DNA from: an uncultured Acetatifactor sp.
GTDB lineage: Bacteria; Bacillota; Clostridia; Lachnospirales; Lachnospiraceae
NCBI GenBank assembly: GCA_910586835.1
Contig: CAJUJU010000019.1
Span: 1 to 38,140, forward strand
Length of the DNA: 38,140 bases
Reading direction: 5' to 3'
The notes under the pieces: generated by a model
Told to the model about the DNA's origin: nothing
Seen by the model: the letters and a program-made list of their open reading frames with translations, nothing else
Databases searched by the model: none
Position numbers and translations under genes: made by a program
Part shown: positions 33,728-38,140 of the stretch, one piece after another
Layout: each line of letters opens with the position of its first letter
Position numbering within the stretch: the first letter of the stretch is position 1

Positions 33728-36160
33728 ATGGCCGGTGATCTTTACAATCTGTTTACCATATTCTGTGCGCTGATTCTGCTGTGGATCTCTATGGAGATTT
33801 TCCGCAACAGCGAATACAGAAGAAATCAGGAGACGGAGAGATGCTTCGTCTTCACCATACTGGCCAATGCGCTGTATCTGTCTCTGGAGGGAATTACCTT
33901 TTACATGGACGGGACGATGCTGGGGCCTGGCGGAATCATAAACTATGGGGCCAACGGGCTCTATTTTGCGGTGGCAATTCTGCCCGGTTTTTTGTGGCTG
34001 CGCTATGTGGTGGGACTTTGCCTGCCGAAACTTGTGCGGCATCCGGTTTTTCGCGTGATTACCGCCCTGCCTCATCTGTCTGTGGCGCTGGCGGCAGTGC
34101 TTGCGTACTGGAACAAATGGCTGTTTGGGCTGGACGAGAACTTTTGTTATCAGAGGGGACCGGGCTATCATATGATGCTGACGGTCATGTGCAGCTATAC
34201 GCTGCTGTCTCTGGCGGTATCCGTGGGGGCTGCGTTCCGGGCGGAAAATGGTCTGGACAGGGAGAGGTATATCCGTTTTGCGGTGTATTCCCTGCTGGTG
34301 GTTCTGGGGGAGGGGCTGCACAAATTTTTGCCCGCCTATCCCGTGACCTCGGCCGCTGTCTTTGCGTCTACGCTGTTAGTGTATGTCTGCAATGAGAGAT
34401 GGATGTCCGAGAGGCAGACAGGGAGGATCCTGGAGCTGGTTTCGCAGCTTCAGGAGGCGAACGGGAAGATTGCGGAGGCAAACAACGGCCTGCGGCGAAC
34501 TCTGAGCGCGGAGGAGCAGTACCGCCAGGCGACTGTGTCCGGAGCCAGGACTACCTTTCACATCAATGTGAGCCGCAACCTGATTGAGGAGGAATTCTAT
34601 GAAATCGACGGAGAGCGGAGGACGCCGCTGATTCAGGAGACGGGGATGAAAGCGCCCTGTCAGGCGGATGAATTTTTCCGGAGATGGTCCGAGGAGCATG
34701 TGGAGCCCTCCTGTCGGGAAAGGTATCGGGAAGTGCTCTGCAACCGCCATATGCTGGAGGCCTTTGAGCGGGGGGAGCGGGAGTTTTCCGTGGAGTTTGA
34801 ATGCAGGGACAGCCTGGGACAACCGCTGGCGCTGCGTCACGCGTGTCTGTTGATCACCGATCCGGCTACGGGAGAGATTCTGTGTCTGAACAGCTCCAAA
34901 GATATTACGGAGCAGAAGCGGCAGGAGATGGAGTCCAGAAGGGCGCTGCAGGATGCCGTGGAGGAGGCCAACCGGGCAAACAGTGCGAAGAGTGATTTCC
35001 TGGCGAGAATGTCCCACGATATCCGCACGCCCATCAACGGCATTATGGGTATGCTGGCCATTGCAGACAGGAGTATGGAAGATCCGGAGAAGGTGAAGGA
35101 ATGTCTGAATAAGATCGGGATCTCCTCCCGGCATCTGCTGGCGCTGGTCAATGATGTCCTGGATATGAGCAATCTGGAAAGCGGCGAAATGAGTATTGAG
35201 AAGGAGCCCTTTGACTTGTCCGCGCTGCTGGAAAACTGTATCTCCGTAACCAGGGGAAACGCCGCAGAGCAGAGGATCACGGTGGAGACGGACTTGGACG
35301 GGCTGCGGCATACGCACCTGTGCGGAAGTGCGCTTCATCTGAGGCAGATTCTTTTGAATATTTTGAGCAATGCGGTGAAGTATAACCGTGAGGGCGGAAG
35401 GATCCGGCTGGCTGTGACGGAAGAAGCGTCAGGGGAAGACCGGGTGGTGCTTTGTTTCGTGATCAGCGATACCGGGATCGGCATCGGGGAGGCGTTTCTG
35501 GAGCGGATATTCGAGCCCTTTACCCAGGAGGACGCAGGCTCCCGCACCAATTATATGGGAACGGGGCTGGGCATGACTATCGTAAAGAGGCTGACGGAGC
35601 AGATGAATGGAACCATTCAGGTGGAGAGCAGGCTGAATGAGGGAAGCATGTTCCGGGTGATGCTGCCCTTCGAGACGCAGTCCTGGCAGCAGGAGCCGGA
35701 GGAGGCGGAGGATGATGATCTGTCCGGCAGAAATCTGCTGGTGGCGGAGGACAACGAGATCAACATGGAGATTGTCCTGTTCCTGCTGCAGGATGCCGGG
35801 GCCAGGGTGACGCCCGTCCGGGACGGCAAGGAGGCATTTGAGCTTTTTGCCGGATCGGAGCCGGGGGAATATGATGTGATCCTGATGGATGTGATGATGC
35901 CGGAGATGGACGGACTGGAGGCCACCCGCCGCATCCGTTCCCTGGAGAGGGCAGACGCCGGAACCATTCCCATTATCGCCATGACTGCCAATGCCTACCC
36001 GGAGGATGTGACCAAAGCCAGGGAGGCGGGAATGAATGAGCATCTTGCAAAGCCGCTGGCAGCGAAAACGCTGCTGGGAGCCGTCCGCCGATGGAGCCGG
36101 GGGAGCAGTCCCGGGACGGCAAAAACGAACGCCCGCCGGGAGCGGGCAGAACAGGAGTAA
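33728..36160 (+). CDS. hybrid sensor histidine kinase with multi-helix membrane sensor
   Basis: An 810-aa protein. Six or seven hydrophobic helices fill residues 5-230, and a coiled coil near 235-265 leads to a PAS-like domain (about 275-405, ending DITEQKRQE). The HisKA dimerisation domain has the phosphoacceptor H430 (MSHDIRTP). The ATPase has N (NAVKYN), G1 (DTGIGIG), F and G2 (GTGLGMTIV) boxes. The C-terminal receiver has D721 (LMDVMMPEMDG), acidic pocket EDNEIN and the lysine of AKPL. All catalytic parts are intact. No response regulator or Hpt gene is nearby, so the output is unknown. ATG 33728 has GGAGGG; ATG 33713 is the alternative. Confidence 0.9.
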   Translation: MAGDLYNLFTIFCALILLWISMEIFRNSEYRRNQETERCFVFTILANALYLSLEGITFYMDGTMLGPGGIINYGANGLYFAVAILPGFLWLRYVVGLCLPKLVRHPVFRVITALPHLSVALAAVLAYWNKWLFGLDENFCYQRGPGYHMMLTVMCSYTLLSLAVSVGAAFRAENGLDRERYIRFAVYSLLVVLGEGLHKFLPAYPVTSAAVFASTLLVYVCNERWMSERQTGRILELVSQLQEANGKIAEANNGLRRTLSAEEQYRQATVSGARTTFHINVSRNLIEEEFYEIDGERRTPLIQETGMKAPCQADEFFRRWSEEHVEPSCRERYREVLCNRHMLEAFERGEREFSVEFECRDSLGQPLALRHACLLITDPATGEILCLNSSKDITEQKRQEMESRRALQDAVEEANRANSAKSDFLARMSHDIRTPINGIMGMLAIADRSMEDPEKVKECLNKIGISSRHLLALVNDVLDMSNLESGEMSIEKEPFDLSALLENCISVTRGNAAEQRITVETDLDGLRHTHLCGSALHLRQILLNILSNAVKYNREGGRIRLAVTEEASGEDRVVLCFVISDTGIGIGEAFLERIFEPFTQEDAGSRTNYMGTGLGMTIVKRLTEQMNGTIQVESRLNEGSMFRVMLPFETQSWQQEPEEAEDDDLSGRNLLVAEDNEINMEIVLFLLQDAGARVTPVRDGKEAFELFAGSEPGEYDVILMDVMMPEMDGLEATRRIRSLERADAGTIPIIAMTANAYPEDVTKAREAGMNEHLAKPLAAKTLLGAVRRWSRGSSPGTAKTNARRERAEQE

Positions 36161-36162
36161 AC

Positions 36163-37074
36163 TTGAAAGAAAATACAACATTTAAATCCGGCTTTGTCAC
36201 CCTGATCGGCAGGCCGAACGTGGGAAAATCTACATTGATGAACAGGTTGATCGGTCAGAAGATAGCCATCACATCGAACAAGCCCCAGACTACCAGAAAC
36301 CGCATACAGACAGTGCTGACCACAGAAGAGGGGCAGATTGTCTTTTTGGATACGCCGGGCATCCACAGGGCAAAGAACAAGTTGGGCGACTATATGGTGA
36401 ACGTGGCAAGAAGAACCATGGAAGAGGTGGATGTGATCCTCTGGCTGGTGGAGCCTTCCGACTACATCGGAGCCGGGGAGAAACATATCATCGAGCAGCT
36501 GAAAAAGACGAGAACGCCGGTGATCCTTGTGATCAACAAGACGGATACGGTAAAGCGGGAAGCAGTGTTTTCCTTTATCGACACCTACCGGAAGGAGATG
36601 GAGTTTCAGGAGATTGTGCCGGTGTCTGCCCTGAAGGGGGAGAACACGGAGGAGCTGGTGAAATGCATTTTCAAATATCTGCCCTACGGCCAGGCCTTCT
36701 ATGAGGAGGATACGCTGACAGATCAGCCCATGCGGCAGATTGTGGCGGAGCTGGTGCGGGAGAAGGCGCTGCGGCTTCTGGAGGACGAGATTCCCCACGG
36801 CATTGCGGTCTGCATCGAAAGTATGCAGGAAAAGGGGAAAATCTGTCATATCGAGGCGACCATTATCTGTGAGCGGGAGTCCCACAAGGGCATTGTCATC
36901 GGAAAAGGGGGACAGATGCTCAAGAAGATCGGTTCCACAGCCAGGCCGGAAATGGAGAAGCTGCTGGAGATGCAGGTAAATCTCAAGCTCTGGGTGAAGG
37001 TGAAAAAAGATTGGCGTGACAGTGATTATCTTTTGAGAAATTTTGGTTATAATCCAAAGGAAATCAGCGAATAG
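36163..37074 (+). CDS. era: GTPase Era
   Basis: 303-aa ribosome-assembly GTPase that binds 16S rRNA and assists 30S maturation. G1 is GRPNVGKST, G3 DTPG, G4 NKTD, G5 around VSAL, and the KH domain is IVIGKGGQMLKKIG. The TTG at 36163 starts 2 nt after the kinase stop, behind CAGGAG that lies in the kinase's last codons. Upstream extension is only the kinase read in another frame. It is therefore coupled to the histidine kinase gene. Confidence 0.95.
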   Translation: MKENTTFKSGFVTLIGRPNVGKSTLMNRLIGQKIAITSNKPQTTRNRIQTVLTTEEGQIVFLDTPGIHRAKNKLGDYMVNVARRTMEEVDVILWLVEPSDYIGAGEKHIIEQLKKTRTPVILVINKTDTVKREAVFSFIDTYRKEMEFQEIVPVSALKGENTEELVKCIFKYLPYGQAFYEEDTLTDQPMRQIVAELVREKALRLLEDEIPHGIAVCIESMQEKGKICHIEATIICERESHKGIVIGKGGQMLKKIGSTARPEMEKLLEMQVNLKLWVKVKKDWRDSDYLLRNFGYNPKEISE

Positions 37075-37126
37075 AAAGAGGGCATTCTGCAAATTCTAAA
37101 ATTGTGAAATACAAAGGGAACCGAGG

Positions 37127-37336
37127 ATGAGCAGAATGAACATGGAATACTGGAAACAATTTGAGAACAGCGGAAGAATCGAGGATTATCTGACCTATGC
37201 AGGGACATATCACGGTGACGGGAATGGTATTAAAGCAGTCTCCGGTGGGGGAGTACGACAGACATATCAGCCTTCTGACCAGGGAGCGGGGCAAGCTGTC
37301 TGCCTTTGCCAGGGGGGCGAGGAAACCGGGAAATAA
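37127..37336 (+). CDS. YqzL-like small protein overlapping recO
   Basis: A 69-aa ORF at the position where Firmicutes carry yqzL (between era and recO). Its start region (MEYWKQFENSGRIEDYLTY) matches the short W-x-x-F...G-x-x-x-x-YL-Y pattern I associate with YqzL. After about 25 residues the frame runs on inside recO for 140 nt, which gives a low-complexity Gly/Gln tail rather than a normal stop. ATG 37127 has AAAGGG upstream. Function unknown. Confidence 0.55.
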   Translation: MSRMNMEYWKQFENSGRIEDYLTYAGTYHGDGNGIKAVSGGGVRQTYQPSDQGAGQAVCLCQGGEETGK

Positions 37337-37847
37337 GCTCACGGCGGCTACCAACCCGTTTGCCTTCGGAAGCTTCCGGCTGTATGAGGGTAAAAATTCC
37401 TATACGGTAGGGGATGCGGAGATTCAGAATTATTTTGAAGAGCTCAGAACGGATTACATCGGCGCATGCTACGGCATGTATTTTATGGAAGTGGCGGATT
37501 TTTATACCCGAGAGAATAACGACGAACGGGAGATGCTGAAGCTTTTGTACCAGTCTCTGCGGGCGCTGTGTGCGTCCTCTCTGCCGGATCCCCTGGTTCG
37601 ATGTATCTTTGAATGCAAGGCAATCGCGGTGAACGGTGAATTTCCGGGAGTGCCCCGGGACGGGGGACTGGAAGCGTCAGCCGTGTACGCATTGGAATAC
37701 ATAGCGGCCAGTTCCGTGGAAAAGCTCTATACCTTCACGGTGACTGACTCCGTTTTGCTTCAGCTGCAGCAGGTGGCGAAGGACTATATGAAAAGATTTG
37801 TGGGCCGTGAGTTCAAAAGTCTGGAGGTTCTGAAAACTCTGTGTTGA
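37197..37847 (+). CDS. recO: DNA repair protein RecO
   Basis: 216-aa mediator of RecA loading in the RecF pathway. The N-terminal OB fold starts with the family pattern VTGMVLKQSPVGEYDRHISLLTRERGKLSAFARGARKP, followed by the helical domain. It is somewhat short for RecO (about 240-250) and lacks the CxxC-type zinc cysteines near residue 150 (EFPGVPRDGG instead). The start lies inside the YqzL-like frame. Its stop overlaps a terminator hairpin. Confidence 0.9.
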   Translation: MQGHITVTGMVLKQSPVGEYDRHISLLTRERGKLSAFARGARKPGNKLTAATNPFAFGSFRLYEGKNSYTVGDAEIQNYFEELRTDYIGACYGMYFMEVADFYTRENNDEREMLKLLYQSLRALCASSLPDPLVRCIFECKAIAVNGEFPGVPRDGGLEASAVYALEYIAASSVEKLYTFTVTDSVLLQLQQVAKDYMKRFVGREFKSLEVLKTLC

Positions 37848-37864
37848 AAAAACAGAGTGTTTTT
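37836..37864 (+). terminator. terminator overlapping the recO stop
   Basis: ACTCTGT pairs with ACAGAGT around a loop that contains the recO stop, followed by GTTTTT. Confidence 0.75.
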
Positions 37865-37872
37865 GATACAAT
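37844..37872 (+). promoter_or_regulatory. promoter of the lipoprotein gene, inside the recO terminator
   Basis: TTGAAA (37844-37849), 17-bp spacer, TACAAT (37867-37872). It overlaps the recO stop and terminator. Confidence 0.7.
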
Positions 37873-37964
37873 ATCTTATCACAGGCAGATTACGTCAGCC
37901 GAATAAAAATGTGTATTCAGCAGGCTGAGCGAAGGTGCGCCGCAGCGCACGGACAGGATTCGTT

Positions 37965-38140
37965 ATGAGAAGATACACAAAGACTGCAGTCTTGGCCTGC
38001 GTGGCGGCCGTTCTGCTGGGAGGATGCGGGAGCGCGCCCGGGTCGGTGGGCGCCGATACCATTGTCCTGGAGAAGGGCGGAGGACTGACTTACTACCTTG
38101 TGGGCGATTTCGGGAAGGACTACTATGACCTGTCAGAGCT
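37965..38140 (+). CDS. lipoprotein, N-terminal part only (runs off the window)
   Basis: Begins MRRYTKTAVLACVAAVLLGGCG: a basic start, hydrophobic core and lipobox LGGC predict lipid attachment at the cysteine near residue 21. The rest visible (TIVLEKGGGLTYYLVGDFGK) matches no family I can name. AGGA lies 7 nt before the ATG. The leader (37873-37964) holds a perfect GTGCGC-CGCA-GCGCAC hairpin at 37935-37950. Confidence 0.75.
   Translation, partial: MRRYTKTAVLACVAAVLLGGCGSAPGSVGADTIVLEKGGGLTYYLVGDFGKDYYDLSE

Overview
The window looks like ordinary chromosome from an anaerobic Clostridia bacterium, most likely a Lachnospiraceae member; genus not resolved. The reasons are the moderately GC-rich coding bias, consensus -35/-10 promoters with 16-17 bp spacers, purine-rich ribosome sites, TTG/GTG starts, the era - yqzL-like - recO order, and clade-typical proteins (DUF3842, DUF5688, a giant fused 2-hydroxyacyl-CoA dehydratase activase, a divergent LigA). 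I see no phage, integrase, transposase, rRNA or CRISPR array.

Layout. 1-4215: DUF3842 protein, uridine-kinase-like enzyme, YqeG HAD phosphatase, aroE, a continuous aroK-aroQ reading frame, then efp with its own promoter and terminator. 4216-4558: a 117-bp tandem repeat. 4559-6998: DUF5688 gene, tRNA-Arg(CCG), and a membrane-anchored double-SH3 protein. 7060-9109: a small unknown gene and gdhA, which has a terminator-like hairpin in its leader. 9182-11814: an unknown coiled-coil protein and a membrane GGDEF protein. 11835-16253: RNase H1, an RluF-type pseudouridine synthase, ligA and metA, closely packed or overlapping. 16514-20456: a SNF2-family ATPase and a 79-aa coiled-coil protein. 20479-24726 (the only minus-strand gene): the fused activase. 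24912-30111: a divergent operon of a rhomboid-like zinc-ribbon membrane protein, a sigma-like protein without the usual DNA-binding regions, an overlapping unknown gene and an M16C metalloprotease. 30209-33689: an XRE regulator overlapping an ABC ATPase and its permease. 33666-37864: a hybrid histidine kinase immediately followed by era, a YqzL-like small gene and recO. 37844-end: the start of a lipoprotein gene, cut by the window.

How the genes fit together. AroE, AroK and AroQ supply three consecutive shikimate-pathway activities (steps 3-5), two of them apparently in one polypeptide. GdhA and MetA handle nitrogen assimilation and methionine entry; MetA carries the residue that predicts acetyl-CoA use. 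RNase H1, LigA, SNF2, RecO, RluF, Era and EF-P are genome and ribosome maintenance. The GGDEF protein, hybrid kinase and XRE-ABC cassette are sensing and export modules. The best candidates for undescribed biology are the rhomboid-like/sigma-like/unknown cluster (24986-27043), the AroK-AroQ fusion, the 117-bp repeat, the paired tRNA leader and trailer, and the gdhA leader hairpin.
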